Source: Chlamydia serpentis
Lineage (GTDB): Bacteria; Chlamydiota; Chlamydiia; Chlamydiales; Chlamydiaceae
Reading direction: 5' to 3'
Assembly: GCF_900239945.1 (NCBI RefSeq)
Contig: NZ_LT993738.1
Coordinates: forward strand, 868,001-932,000
DNA: 64,000 bases
Part shown: positions 49,264 through 58,876 of the stretch, in pieces
Layout: each line of letters begins with the position of its first letter
How positions within the stretch are numbered: position 1 is the first letter of the stretch
Notes under the pieces: generated by a model
The model's input: the letters and a program-made list of their open reading frames with translations, nothing else
What the model was told of the DNA's origin: nothing
Database searches by the model: none
Made by a program: the position numbers and the translations under genes

Positions 49264-50502
49264 TTAATTTATTAACTTTAGAACAATTGTAAGAGAGAGG
49301 GTTAAATAAAACAAGACTCGAGAATAGCGGAAATTCCATAATTTATCACCAATGTTCCCGCAAGCTAATACAATTAAAGCAGGATAGCTAAGTTGCAGCA
49401 AAGGCAAAAGTAAATGGCTGATAGTTTCAAAATTTAAAATAGAAATTAAATATGTAGGAATTAGTGTTAAGATTACTGCTATAGAATAATTTAACTTTTT
49501 AAATGAAACAACTCGGGCTATAAAATCTGCAACAATGCCCACCAAAGCAATTTCTGTTGTTAAACAGGCGATAAAAACGCTAACTCCTGTAAGAATACTA
49601 TTTGGACCCAAAGCAATAGCGGAGATTCTTCCAAGAATATGACCCTTACTTACATTAACAAGTAAGCTAGCATGACGTGCAGCAACTAAAACGAATCCAA
49701 GATAAATTGCACCCAGTAAAATAGCTGCAAGAATAAAACCCATTGTTAGAGACAGTTTATTCTTTTTGCTAACATTTTGGAAGCTTAGAGGAACTTCGTC
49801 GTCATTAGGATGTTTTTCTTCAGCTACAAGTTGACGTAAAGAGATCAACACGATCGAGCAAAAGAAGAACGCGGCAAGCAAGTCCATCGTGTTAAAACCT
49901 TCAATGAATCCTGCTAGCCACGCTTGACTTCGATTTGGAATAAACTCATGAGTTATCTGGTGTGCAGGAATAAGAAAACCACGAAAAATTACCCATAGTA
50001 AGGTAGCCAGCATGATAGGGAAAAATACAGATCCTAACCACTGAATCAAACGACTAAGTTTGCAAGAAAAAACGTAGATAAGTACACAGCAAAGGGCACT
50101 AAAAATGGGAAGAGAAGGAATCAGAGTGTTTTTAGACTCAGAGAGCGAAGACAATGTGGCATGAGAGACGGCAATCGCTCGAGGGATCCCTCCAAAAGGG
50201 CCAATTAAGAGTAGAATAGTCACAATAAAAACCATACCTGGAATTCTTCCTATAGAAGAGAAGAATTTTTGGTAATCTCCAGAATAGAATAGCATGCTAA
50301 CTAAACCTAAAAGAGGAACACACACAGCTGTAAGTAGCATACCAAAATAGGCAAGCCAAGGGTGAGCGTTATAATGATAACCCAAGGCTAAGGGAAATAC
50401 AATATTGCCAGCTCCAAAGAACATAGCAAAAATAGATCCTCCAATAGACCAAATCGACCAATTTTTTGTATCATTGGTTTTGTGAAAGGTGTTTTTTTTC
50501 AT
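49264..50502 (-). CDS. brnQ: Branched-chain amino acid carrier (LIVCS family)
   Basis: The 412-residue protein has about twelve hydrophobic segments and BrnQ-type motifs: FAMFFGAGNIVFPLALG near the N-terminus and the LLLIGPFGGIPRAIAVSHAT loop. It imports Leu, Ile and Val with a cation across the inner membrane, useful to a parasite that takes amino acids from the host. It precedes the SNF2 gene on the same strand. A 200-base gap separates it from nth. Confidence 0.94.
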   Translation of the reverse strand: MKKNTFHKTNDTKNWSIWSIGGSIFAMFFGAGNIVFPLALGYHYNAHPWLAYFGMLLTAVCVPLLGLVSMLFYSGDYQKFFSSIGRIPGMVFIVTILLLIGPFGGIPRAIAVSHATLSSLSESKNTLIPSLPIFSALCCVLIYVFSCKLSRLIQWLGSVFFPIMLATLLWVIFRGFLIPAHQITHEFIPNRSQAWLAGFIEGFNTMDLLAAFFFCSIVLISLRQLVAEEKHPNDDEVPLSFQNVSKKNKLSLTMGFILAAILLGAIYLGFVLVAARHASLLVNVSKGHILGRISAIALGPNSILTGVSVFIACLTTEIALVGIVADFIARVVSFKKLNYSIAVILTLIPTYLISILNFETISHLLLPLLQLSYPALIVLACGNIGDKLWNFRYSRVLFYLTLSLTIVLKLIN

Positions 50503-50701
50503 CTTTTAAACAAAATAATTATTAAAGTGCTAATTGAAGAATGTTAAAGAATTGTTCTTTTAGAAATCAAATGATTTTCATTACTAGTCAAGGTTTATTG
50601 TACCGTGTGCTAAAAGATATAGCCACGAATACTTAAGAATTTCACAGCTTTAAATTTGTAATTCTTTTGTAACTAAGACTTTTTTCAAAGCTACATGTTA
50701 T

Positions 50702-51337
50702 TCAATTTTCTTTTTTATGAACTCTTTCTGCAAAAAATGAACATATAGGACAATTGTGAATTTTATGATTTAGGGCAGGACAATAGCGCCGTGCATAATA
50801 AATGAGTTGTAAATGTAGTTTTGGGGTATTCGCATTATCAAAGAAGCGGACAAGATCTTTTTCTGCAGCAAGAGGACTTCTTTTGTCGGAAATTTTCCAT
50901 CGGTGCGCTAGACGTAAAATATGGGTGTCTACGGGAAAAGTAGATACGTTGTAAGCTATACCAAGAAATACCGAGGCTGTTTTTCGCCCAACCCCTGGTA
51001 GTTTTATAAGATCCGACATCTGCGCAGGGGGCTCTCCCTCAAAATCATTTATTAAGATATTGGATAGTTCACGAATATAAGATGTTTTTTTTTCGCCGAG
51101 CCCACAGGGAGCAATTAGATTATAGAGCCGTCTTTCAGTTAATTTTAAAATGGATTGAGCATCTGGAGCTTCTAAGAAGAGCTGAGGAGTCACAGAATTG
51201 ACGGCTTTGTCTGTAGAATTTCCAGATAACAAAATTGCGATAAGCAGTTGAAAAGGCGTAGACCATCCTGTTAAAGAGGGTTGTGGATTTGGGAATAGAG
51301 AGTTTAGTGTCATGAGAATAAATTCTTTCATAAGCAT
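50702..51337 (-). CDS. nth: Endonuclease III, base-excision DNA glycosylase/lyase
   Basis: The 211-residue enzyme removes oxidised pyrimidines. It has the helix-hairpin-helix LPGVGRKTA (113-121) with catalytic Lys 119 and Asp 137 (VDTH). The C-terminal cluster loop is odd: Cys 186, 196 and 199 are present with a stretched first spacing, and the usual fourth Cys is absent (FFAERVHKK). The start ATG directly abuts the mnmE stop. ATG at residue 3 is an alternative. Confidence 0.93.
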   Translation of the reverse strand: MLMKEFILMTLNSLFPNPQPSLTGWSTPFQLLIAILLSGNSTDKAVNSVTPQLFLEAPDAQSILKLTERRLYNLIAPCGLGEKKTSYIRELSNILINDFEGEPPAQMSDLIKLPGVGRKTASVFLGIAYNVSTFPVDTHILRLAHRWKISDKRSPLAAEKDLVRFFDNANTPKLHLQLIYYARRYCPALNHKIHNCPICSFFAERVHKKEN

Positions 51338-52666
51338 CTACTTTCCAATACAAAATTTACTAAAAATTTCTCCTAAAATCGTCTCAGTGATTTCCTTCCC
51401 GGAAAGAGTGTCCATAGATTGAAGAGCCTCTCTTAAATCTAAAGCAATGATTTCTGGAGGTTGGAGATAAAGATTTGTTTGTGCTTCTCTTAGATAGTGA
51501 GCTACTTTTTTTAGGATAGTATGATGACGAGAGGAGACTAAAAAAATTTTAGAGTTTTTTCCTCCTTCTTGTTGCTGCATCCACTGTCCTAAAGCTTTCT
51601 TAACTTCACTAAGACCTTCTCCAGTTTTCGCTGAGACAGCGAACTCAGGAAGCGAAGTGTTTAGGAAGGGAGGAGAAGCTAAATCAGCTTTATTCCATAA
51701 GAGAAAAGAAGGTTTAGAAAAAAGTACTTTAGGTAGTTCTTCTGGAGGTTGAGTAGCATCTAGTACCCAAAGGATTCCTTCAGCTTTTTCCATTGCAACA
51801 ATAGCTCTTTCGATCCCCTCCTTTTCAATGGTGTTTTCTGTTGTCCTTTGCCCTGCTGTATCCATAAGGCGGATACGTTTGCCTTCCAATAGCCACTGTT
51901 CTTCTAAGATATCTCGTGTAGTTCCAGGAATATGAGTTACAATAGCACGATTTTTTTGAATTAGTGCATTAAGTAGAGACGATTTTCCTGCATTAGGTTT
52001 CCCGGCAAGAACCAAACTTGTTCCTTGAGCCAATCTTTGTCCTTCGTCAAAACTCGAAATAAAGTCCGTGACAATATCTAAAGCACTTTGAATCTTTTCT
52101 TGGGGAAGGATTAATTCGGGTTGCTCTTCTTCAGGAAAGTCGGCTAAGACTTCAAGAAACGCTAATGCTTCAATAATCAATGTATGGGTCTCTTGAATCT
52201 TTTTGGAAAAATTTCCTTGAAAATGACTTTGAGCAATGTGGAAGGCATCTATATTTTCTGCAACAATGAGATTTTGAATTGCCTCTGCTTGAACAAGGTC
52301 GATTTTTCCATTTAAGAAGGCACGTTGAGAAAATTCTCCGGGACATGCAGGACGCGCTCCCATAGCAATTAGGGCATCTAAAATTTGGGAACAAGCAAAA
52401 AATCCTCCATGACACTGAAATTCAATGACATCCTCTCCTGTAAAGGATCGAGGTGAGCGCATAATTAAAAGTAAGGCTTGATCGATTAGAGTCCCTTCAA
52501 AAATAACCTGACCAAGATGTATGGTGTGAGAGGCGAAGCTAGGCACCGATCCAGAAAAAATCCGATCAGCAATGACAATAGCTTGAGGACCAGAGAGTCG
52601 TACAACAGCAATACTCCCTTCCCCTGGAGGAGTGGCAATGGCAGCAATAGTGTCGTGCTTTAGCAT
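51338..52666 (-). CDS. mnmE: tRNA modification GTPase MnmE (ThdF/TrmE)
   Basis: The 442-residue GTPase modifies wobble uridines in tRNA together with MnmG. It shows the folate-binding N-terminal domain ([19 protein letters not shown]), a helical domain, the G domain ([19 protein letters not shown]) and the C-terminal CIGK with the conserved Cys. It is translationally adjacent to nth. It diverges from psd across 150 bases. Confidence 0.97.
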   Translation of the reverse strand: MLKHDTIAAIATPPGEGSIAVVRLSGPQAIVIADRIFSGSVPSFASHTIHLGQVIFEGTLIDQALLLIMRSPRSFTGEDVIEFQCHGGFFACSQILDALIAMGARPACPGEFSQRAFLNGKIDLVQAEAIQNLIVAENIDAFHIAQSHFQGNFSKKIQETHTLIIEALAFLEVLADFPEEEQPELILPQEKIQSALDIVTDFISSFDEGQRLAQGTSLVLAGKPNAGKSSLLNALIQKNRAIVTHIPGTTRDILEEQWLLEGKRIRLMDTAGQRTTENTIEKEGIERAIVAMEKAEGILWVLDATQPPEELPKVLFSKPSFLLWNKADLASPPFLNTSLPEFAVSAKTGEGLSEVKKALGQWMQQQEGGKNSKIFLVSSRHHTILKKVAHYLREAQTNLYLQPPEIIALDLREALQSMDTLSGKEITETILGEIFSKFCIGK

Positions 52667-52759
52667 AAAAATAGAAAAGTTAAATGAACTTTGGAATAGA
52701 ATACCAAGTTTTAGATTAAAAAAGTGAAAAGTGTTTGCAGAAGTATTCCAGATAATTCA

Positions 52760-52789
52760 ATTGGCATATTTTCATTAATCTTTTTATAA
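52760..52789 (+). promoter_or_regulatory. Putative promoter of psd
   Basis: TTGGCA (52760-52765, five of six consensus matches), an 18-base spacer and a perfect TATAAT (52784-52789). The predicted start of transcription near 52796 leaves about 20 bases before the GTG start at 52817, with AGAGG in between. Confidence 0.6.
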
Positions 52790-52816
52790 TTTCTTTTTAG
52801 TAATTCCAGAGGTTTT

Positions 52817-53722
52817 GTGCAGAAACTCCAATACATTGATCGGCTCACCAACAAAAAAGTAGTTGAGCCGATATTTTATGAAAAAACCATGTTGTTCCTA
52901 TACAATTCTAAGTTAGGAAAAAGGCTTTCAATATTTTTATCAACACATCCTGTATTTTCTCGCATTTATGGTTGGATTCAAAGGCGTTCTTGGACGCGTT
53001 GGCAAATTCGCCCTTTTATGACTCGATATAAAATTTCAGAAAAAGAATTAACAAAACCTGTTTCTGCGTTTACTTCATTCAATGATTTTTTTACACGAAA
53101 CTTAAAGCCGGAATCTCGTCCCATTATTGATGGTAATGAGGTCTGCATTACTCCTGTGGATGGACGTTATCTCGTTTATCCTAATCTCTCAGAATTCGAT
53201 AAGTTTATTGTGAAATCTAAATCATTTTCATTGCCGAAGCTATTGGGGGATCATAATTTAACAAAACTGTATGCTCACGGTAGTATTGTTTTTGCTCGAC
53301 TTGCTCCCTTTGATTATCACCGCTTTCATTTTCCTTGTGATTGTATTCCACAAAAGACTCGTTGTTTGAATGGAGCCCTTTTTTCTGTCCATCCTTTGGC
53401 TGTTAAAGATAATTTTATTTTGTTTTGTGAAAATAAACGAACCGTTACTGTCCTTGAAACAGAACAGTTCGGGAATATACTTTATTTGGAAGTTGGAGCT
53501 CTCAATGTTAGCTCTATTGTACAAACATTCCTCCCCAACAAAACCTATACTAAAGGTGCTGAAAAAGGCTTTTTTCAGTTTGGTGGTTCTACAGTAATCT
53601 TGCTCTTTTTGCCCAATGTAATACGCTTTGATAGTGACCTTTTAAAGAATTCGCGAATGGGATTTGAAACACGTTGTCTTATGGGGCAGTCTTTAGGCAG
53701 ATCTCAGAGAGAAGAAAATTAG
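52817..53722 (+). CDS. psd: Phosphatidylserine decarboxylase
   Basis: The 301-residue inner-membrane enzyme makes phosphatidylethanolamine. It starts at GTG 52817 behind AGAGG. Hallmarks are [21 protein letters not shown] and the self-cleavage site GGST (in FFQFGGST) where Ser becomes the pyruvoyl group. The partner phosphatidylserine synthase is not in the window. A strong promoter candidate lies just upstream. Confidence 0.95.
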   Translation: MQKLQYIDRLTNKKVVEPIFYEKTMLFLYNSKLGKRLSIFLSTHPVFSRIYGWIQRRSWTRWQIRPFMTRYKISEKELTKPVSAFTSFNDFFTRNLKPESRPIIDGNEVCITPVDGRYLVYPNLSEFDKFIVKSKSFSLPKLLGDHNLTKLYAHGSIVFARLAPFDYHRFHFPCDCIPQKTRCLNGALFSVHPLAVKDNFILFCENKRTVTVLETEQFGNILYLEVGALNVSSIVQTFLPNKTYTKGAEKGFFQFGGSTVILLFLPNVIRFDSDLLKNSRMGFETRCLMGQSLGRSQREEN

Positions 53723-53781
53723 AGACTTTAAAGATTTTTTTTGGTATTGCAAAGAGAGAGAAAAGTCAAAAATGGCGAATT

Positions 53782-55107
53782 ATGTGGTTAGTCATCTTGT
53801 GGGCTCTAGCTGCAAGTTTAGTAATAGCGCTAGTTGTTAAAGGTTATTATCGCTTTGTTCATTTTCGTCGCTATGCTACGCAAGTTATGCGAGAAGTTCG
53901 CCTAAGTATGGAACTCAAAGAATGGGGGCTTGCAGAGCAGCAGCTCCTACCTATCTTAAAAAAACGATTCTACCGACGGCAGTGTTTATTTGAATATATG
54001 CGCATCCTGCGCAAAATGCAACGTTTTGAGGAATCTGAAAGACTGCTTGCTGAAGCACAAAAATTGCGATTAAGTGGACCTTATTTTTTCTTAGAAATTG
54101 CCTACAAAGCGTACAGATATGGAGCGTTTAAAGAATCTTCACAAGCATTTGCGGCAGTTCCTCAGGAGCTTTTTGAAGAAGAGGATGCAGCAAAGTATGC
54201 TTCAGCTCTTGTCCACTTAGGGTATTTGGATGCCGCCTGTAGTTTGATCGAGCCTTGGATTTCTCCCTTATCTCATCAAGAGACCTTTATAACTATGGGT
54301 CATATTTATTTCACTTCAAAGCGCTATCAGGATGCTATAGATTTTTATAATCGTGCCCAGGCTTTGGATGCCTGCCCTATTGAGGTAACCTATAATTTAG
54401 CACAAGCGTATCGCATTACTTCCAACTATACGCAGGCTGGCAAATTATTCCGTAAACTTCTTTCAAGTTCTCTCTACAAGGAAGAGGCTTTATTGAATAT
54501 TGGACTTTGTGAACAAAAATTAGGAAGACCCGGGAAAGCATTACTTATCTATCAAAGCAGTGATCTCTGGTCTCGTGGTGATGCTTTGTTGATGAAGTAT
54601 GCAGCTTTGGCGGCTATGGATCAAAGAGACTATACACTAGCCGAGCGTTGTTGGGATTTGGCATTACGTTCTTCTACATTTGCTACGGACTATAAATGTG
54701 CGCTAGGCTATGGATTTAGCTTATGTCGATTACGTAAGTATAAAGATGCGGAACGCGTTTACTGTAATATAATTAAAAATTTTCCTGACTGCTTAACAGC
54801 ATGTAAGGCTTTAGCTTGGCTTTGTGGAGTCGGATATGCAACCATACTTTCTTCAAAAGAAGGGTTGGTATATGCAAAAAAGGCTGTCCAATTGGATCAT
54901 AGTTCTGAAACACTGGAATTATTAAGTGCATGCGAAGCGCGCTGCGGGAATTTTGATACAGCTTATGAAATTCAATCTTTTCTTTCTTTACAAGATACAT
55001 CTTTGCAAGAAAAGCAACGACGTTCGCAAATTTTACGAATTTTACGTAAGAAACTACCTCTCGATGACCATCATATTGTGGAAGTAGATGCTCTGCTTGC
55101 TGCTTAA
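53782..55107 (+). CDS. TPR protein with N-terminal membrane anchor (CT700 family)
   Basis: The frame is open from 53674 inside psd. The ATG at 53782 (441 residues) places the membrane helix WLVILWALAASLVIALVV at the N-terminus, but no good ribosome site is visible, so translation may be coupled to psd. After the anchor come eight or more tetratricopeptide-like helix pairs (KRYQDAIDFYNRAQALDACP is the clearest). It should be a scaffold at the inner membrane. Partner unknown. Confidence 0.75.
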   Translation: MWLVILWALAASLVIALVVKGYYRFVHFRRYATQVMREVRLSMELKEWGLAEQQLLPILKKRFYRRQCLFEYMRILRKMQRFEESERLLAEAQKLRLSGPYFFLEIAYKAYRYGAFKESSQAFAAVPQELFEEEDAAKYASALVHLGYLDAACSLIEPWISPLSHQETFITMGHIYFTSKRYQDAIDFYNRAQALDACPIEVTYNLAQAYRITSNYTQAGKLFRKLLSSSLYKEEALLNIGLCEQKLGRPGKALLIYQSSDLWSRGDALLMKYAALAAMDQRDYTLAERCWDLALRSSTFATDYKCALGYGFSLCRLRKYKDAERVYCNIIKNFPDCLTACKALAWLCGVGYATILSSKEGLVYAKKAVQLDHSSETLELLSACEARCGNFDTAYEIQSFLSLQDTSLQEKQRRSQILRILRKKLPLDDHHIVEVDALLAA

Positions 55108-55290
55108 CCCGCGATATATTAAATTTTTTATAGTCTGGATAAAGAAATCGTCGTTCCCTTCGAGTAAGAAAACGCAGAAATTAATCTGTTGGGAACTTTT
55201 ATTCGTTTTATTAAGTAAAATCGAGTATGGTGTTGAGAAATGTTCTCGTAAAAGATGGTATTCTAGTAATTACAGTGAATTAAACGATAT

Positions 55291-58203
55291 ATGTTAGCTT
55301 TTCTTAAGCGCTTCTTTGGTTCCTCTCAAGAGCGTACTTTAAAAAAATTTCAAAAACTTGTGGATAAGGTGAACATTTATGATGAAATGCTCACTCCTTT
55401 ATCTGATGACGAATTACGCAATAAGACAACGGAATTAAAACAGCGTTATCGGGACGGTGAGTCTCTCGATGCTCTGCTTCCTGAAGCTTATGGTGTAGTG
55501 AAAAATGTTTGCCGACGGTTAGCAGGCACCCCAGTCGAAGTGTCTGGCTACCATCAAAGATGGGATATGGTGCCTTATGATGTTCAGATTTTAGGTGCTA
55601 TTGCTATGCATAAGGGGTTTATTACTGAGATGCAGACAGGAGAGGGTAAAACTCTCACCGCAGTTATGCCTCTGTATTTAAATGCCTTGACAGGCAAGCC
55701 AGTTCATTTGGTGACAGTAAATGACTATCTTGCCCAACGAGATTGCGAGTGGGTGGGGTCGGTATTACGTTGGCTAGGACTTACAACTGGGGTTTTAGTT
55801 TCGGGCACTCTTTTAGAAAAACGAAAGCAAATCTATCAATGTGACGTTGTTTATGGTACAGCATCTGAATTTGGTTTTGATTATTTGAGAGACAATTCTA
55901 TAGCCACCCGTATAGAAGAGCAGGTGGGGAGAGGATTTTATTTTGCTATCATTGATGAAGTTGACTCGATATTGATAGATGAAGCTAGAACGCCCTTAAT
56001 TATATCAGGTCCTGGAGAGAAACATAATCCTGTATATTTTGAACTCAAAGAAAAAGTCGCAAATCTTGTCTATTTACAAAAAGAGCTGTGTAGTCGTATT
56101 GCTTTAGAAGCGCGACGCGGTTTAGATAGCTTTTTAAATGCTGATATTCTTCCAAAAGATAAAAAAGTCCTTGAGGCCATTTCTGAGTTTTGTCGTAGCC
56201 TTTGGTTGGTAAGCAAGGGTATGCCACTGAATCGTGTTTTACGTCGTGTTCGTGAGCATCCTGATCTCCGTGCTATGATTGATAAATGGGATGTTTATTA
56301 TCATGCTGAGCAGAATAAAGAGGAAGGTTTAGCGCGACTTGCAGAGCTCTACATTATCGTTGATGAGCACAATAATGATTTTGAACTCACAGATAAAGGC
56401 ATGCAGCAATGGGTAGAATATGCTGATGGTTCTACTGAAGACTTTATTATGATGGATATGGGGCATGAATACGCTCTTATAGAAAGCGATGAGACCCTAT
56501 CGCCTAATGAGAAAATTAATAAAAAAATCGCAGTTTCTGAAGAAGATGCTTTAAGAAAGTCTCGTGCTCATGGCTTAAGACAGTTATTACGGGCGCAACT
56601 ACTTATGGAGCGTGATGTCGATTATATTGTCCGTGAAGATCAGATTGTGATTATCGATGAGCACACAGGGCGTCCTCAGCCTGGACGACGCTTTTCTGAA
56701 GGACTACATCAAGCTATTGAAGCAAAAGAACACGTTACTATCCGTAAGGAGTCTCAGACTCTTGCTACTGTTACTCTACAAAATTTCTTCCGTCTCTATG
56801 AGAAACTTGCTGGCATGACCGGAACAGCAATTACAGAGTCTCGAGAGTTTAAGGAAATTTATAATTTATACGTATTACAAGTTCCCACATTTAAGCCTTG
56901 TTTACGTATAGATCACAATGATGAATTTTATATGACAGAGCGTGAAAAGTATCATGCTATTGTTAATGAGATTGTTAGTGTCCATCAGAAAGGCAATCCT
57001 ATTCTTGTAGGGACAGAATCAGTAGAAGTTTCTGAGAAACTTTCTCGGATTTTACGCCAGAACCGCATAGAGCATACTGTATTAAATGCTAAGAATCACG
57101 CTCAAGAAGCGGAAATTATAGCAGGAGCTGGTAAATTAGGGGCTGTGACCGTAGCTACAAATATGGCAGGTCGAGGAACAGACATTAAACTCGATAATGA
57201 ATCTGTGATTGTCGGTGGTCTACATGTGATTGGCACCACACGTCATCAATCTCGTCGTATTGACAGACAATTACGAGGACGTTGCGCTCGTTTAGGAGAC
57301 CCTGGAGCTGCAAAATTCTTTTTATCTTTTGAAGATCGTCTCATGCGACTTTTTGCTTCTCCTAAATTGAATGCTTTAATTCGTCATTTCCGTCCTCCTG
57401 AAGGAGAGGCCATGTCGGATCCTATGTTTAATAAACTCATAGAAACAGCACAAAAACGTGTAGAAGGAAGAAATTATACGATTCGTAAGCATACCCTAGA
57501 GTATGATGATGTAATGAATAAGCAAAGACAGGCGATTTATGCTTTTCGTTATGACGTCTTACATGCTGACAATGTCTTTGATTTGGCTAAAGAGATTTTG
57601 TGCCATGTTTCTCTTATAGTTGCATCATTAATTATCAGTGATCGTCAGCTTCAAGGATGGACTTCTCCAAATCTTAAAGAATGGATGAACTATTCTTTCC
57701 CTATTGCTTTGGATATACAAGAGCTGAGGAAACTTAAAGATATAGACTCTATTGCTGAAAAGCTTGCAGTCGACCTTATTGACGAGTTCCAAGCACGTTT
57801 TGAACATATGATTAAAGAATTGAAGAATACTGCAGGCGAAGAAATAGATGCACTGAGTATTTGTGGAGATGTAGTTCGTTCTGTGATGATTATGCACATT
57901 GATGAGCAGTGGCGTATTCATCTTGTCGATATGGACTTACTGCGTAGTGAAGTTGGCTTACGTACTGTAGGGCAGAAAGATCCCTTGTTAGAATTTAAAC
58001 ACGAGTCCTTCCTATTATTTGAGAGTTTAATTCGCGATATTCGCATTATGATCGCGCGTCATCTTTTCCGTCTTGAACTGACTGTAGAACCAGATAACCG
58101 GTTAGAAAATGTTATTCCTACAGTAGCGACATCTTTCCAAAGTAATGTTAATTATGGTCCTTTAGAGCTAACCATAGTTACAGATTCTGAAGATCAAGAT
58201 TAG
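55291..58203 (+). CDS. secA: Preprotein translocase ATPase SecA
   Basis: The 970-residue motor drives proteins through SecYEG. Seen: Walker A GEGKT (117-121), DEVD (IIDEVDSILIDEARTP), the preprotein-binding region, AGMTGTA, GRGTDIKL and the helical scaffold EYDDVMNKQR. It carries a chlamydia-type insertion around residues 250-330 and lacks the C-terminal zinc-binding SEC-C motif, ending DSEDQD. It would handle export of the HAF proteins, secretin and lipoproteins described here. About 180 AT-rich bases precede it and a terminator follows. Confidence 0.98.
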   Translation: MLAFLKRFFGSSQERTLKKFQKLVDKVNIYDEMLTPLSDDELRNKTTELKQRYRDGESLDALLPEAYGVVKNVCRRLAGTPVEVSGYHQRWDMVPYDVQILGAIAMHKGFITEMQTGEGKTLTAVMPLYLNALTGKPVHLVTVNDYLAQRDCEWVGSVLRWLGLTTGVLVSGTLLEKRKQIYQCDVVYGTASEFGFDYLRDNSIATRIEEQVGRGFYFAIIDEVDSILIDEARTPLIISGPGEKHNPVYFELKEKVANLVYLQKELCSRIALEARRGLDSFLNADILPKDKKVLEAISEFCRSLWLVSKGMPLNRVLRRVREHPDLRAMIDKWDVYYHAEQNKEEGLARLAELYIIVDEHNNDFELTDKGMQQWVEYADGSTEDFIMMDMGHEYALIESDETLSPNEKINKKIAVSEEDALRKSRAHGLRQLLRAQLLMERDVDYIVREDQIVIIDEHTGRPQPGRRFSEGLHQAIEAKEHVTIRKESQTLATVTLQNFFRLYEKLAGMTGTAITESREFKEIYNLYVLQVPTFKPCLRIDHNDEFYMTEREKYHAIVNEIVSVHQKGNPILVGTESVEVSEKLSRILRQNRIEHTVLNAKNHAQEAEIIAGAGKLGAVTVATNMAGRGTDIKLDNESVIVGGLHVIGTTRHQSRRIDRQLRGRCARLGDPGAAKFFLSFEDRLMRLFASPKLNALIRHFRPPEGEAMSDPMFNKLIETAQKRVEGRNYTIRKHTLEYDDVMNKQRQAIYAFRYDVLHADNVFDLAKEILCHVSLIVASLIISDRQLQGWTSPNLKEWMNYSFPIALDIQELRKLKDIDSIAEKLAVDLIDEFQARFEHMIKELKNTAGEEIDALSICGDVVRSVMIMHIDEQWRIHLVDMDLLRSEVGLRTVGQKDPLLEFKHESFLLFESLIRDIRIMIARHLFRLELTVEPDNRLENVIPTVATSFQSNVNYGPLELTIVTDSEDQD

Positions 58204-58208
58204 GAAAC

Positions 58209-58231
58209 CTAGAGGGATAGCTTCCCTCTAG
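58209..58231 (+). terminator. Rho-independent terminator after secA
   Basis: CTAGAGGGA (58209-58217) pairs perfectly with TCCCTCTAG (58223-58231) around a five-base loop, 5 bases after the secA stop. ATACTATTTATTTT follows. Confidence 0.75.
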
Positions 58232-58270
58232 ATACTATTTATTTTATGGATTAGTTTCGTTGCTTTACTC

Positions 58271-58801
58271 TTAAATAAATTGTGTCCACTCTGACCACGT
58301 TTCGTCGTTATAGTAACGGATCCAGAATTGTCTGCGATTGTGAGCAATCAAAAACTGGACATAGTGATCTGTTGTATGACTTGCTATAGAGAGAAGAATA
58401 TGATTATGGTTTTCTGTATTGAGCAAGAACTCTGCTGGAGCATTGAGCAACGTATTTACATTTGTAGTAAGCAGAGATTGTGTTCCTAGAAGATTATCAC
58501 AGTCATAAGAATGTTCTGAAATTGTAGTTAGGGGAATATTAGACCAAGGTTTCCAGGCATTTTTGATATAATATCTTGTATAGGCGTAATTATCATCGTT
58601 TAAGTAGAATTGGTGTATAGTGTCTTTGAAAACCGATTCACCAAGAACAATAAGAAGATCGCCTTGGTCTGCGTTTTCTTCGACATAGACTCCAGTTTCT
58701 TGATATTTATCTAAGGAAATCGCTTCTTCAGAGTTACAGAGTAAATTTTCAAAAATTTGATCTTGATGTGGATCCGGTGTATCGTATTGGTCATAGTTCA
58801 T
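58271..58801 (-). CDS. Hypothetical acidic protein (CT702 family)
   Basis: The 176-residue acidic protein has no signal peptide, membrane segment or known motif. It is rich in Asp, Asn and Tyr (NYDQYDTPDPHQDQ at the start, IRYYNDETWSEWTQFI at the end). The repeated aromatic pattern (YTRYYIKNAWKPW and IRYYNDETWSEW) suggests two related beta-type units like those of phage tail-fibre or pyocin-knob domains, a resemblance only. It lies 75 bases downstream of der on the same strand. Confidence 0.7.
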   Translation of the reverse strand: MNYDQYDTPDPHQDQIFENLLCNSEEAISLDKYQETGVYVEENADQGDLLIVLGESVFKDTIHQFYLNDDNYAYTRYYIKNAWKPWSNIPLTTISEHSYDCDNLLGTQSLLTTNVNTLLNAPAEFLLNTENHNHILLSIASHTTDHYVQFLIAHNRRQFWIRYYNDETWSEWTQFI

Positions 58802-58876
58802 GACTTTAAATCTCCGAGAAATAATTAATTTGCATTTTATTTTATTCTAATATGATTCGAATCATTTTTTAACAAA

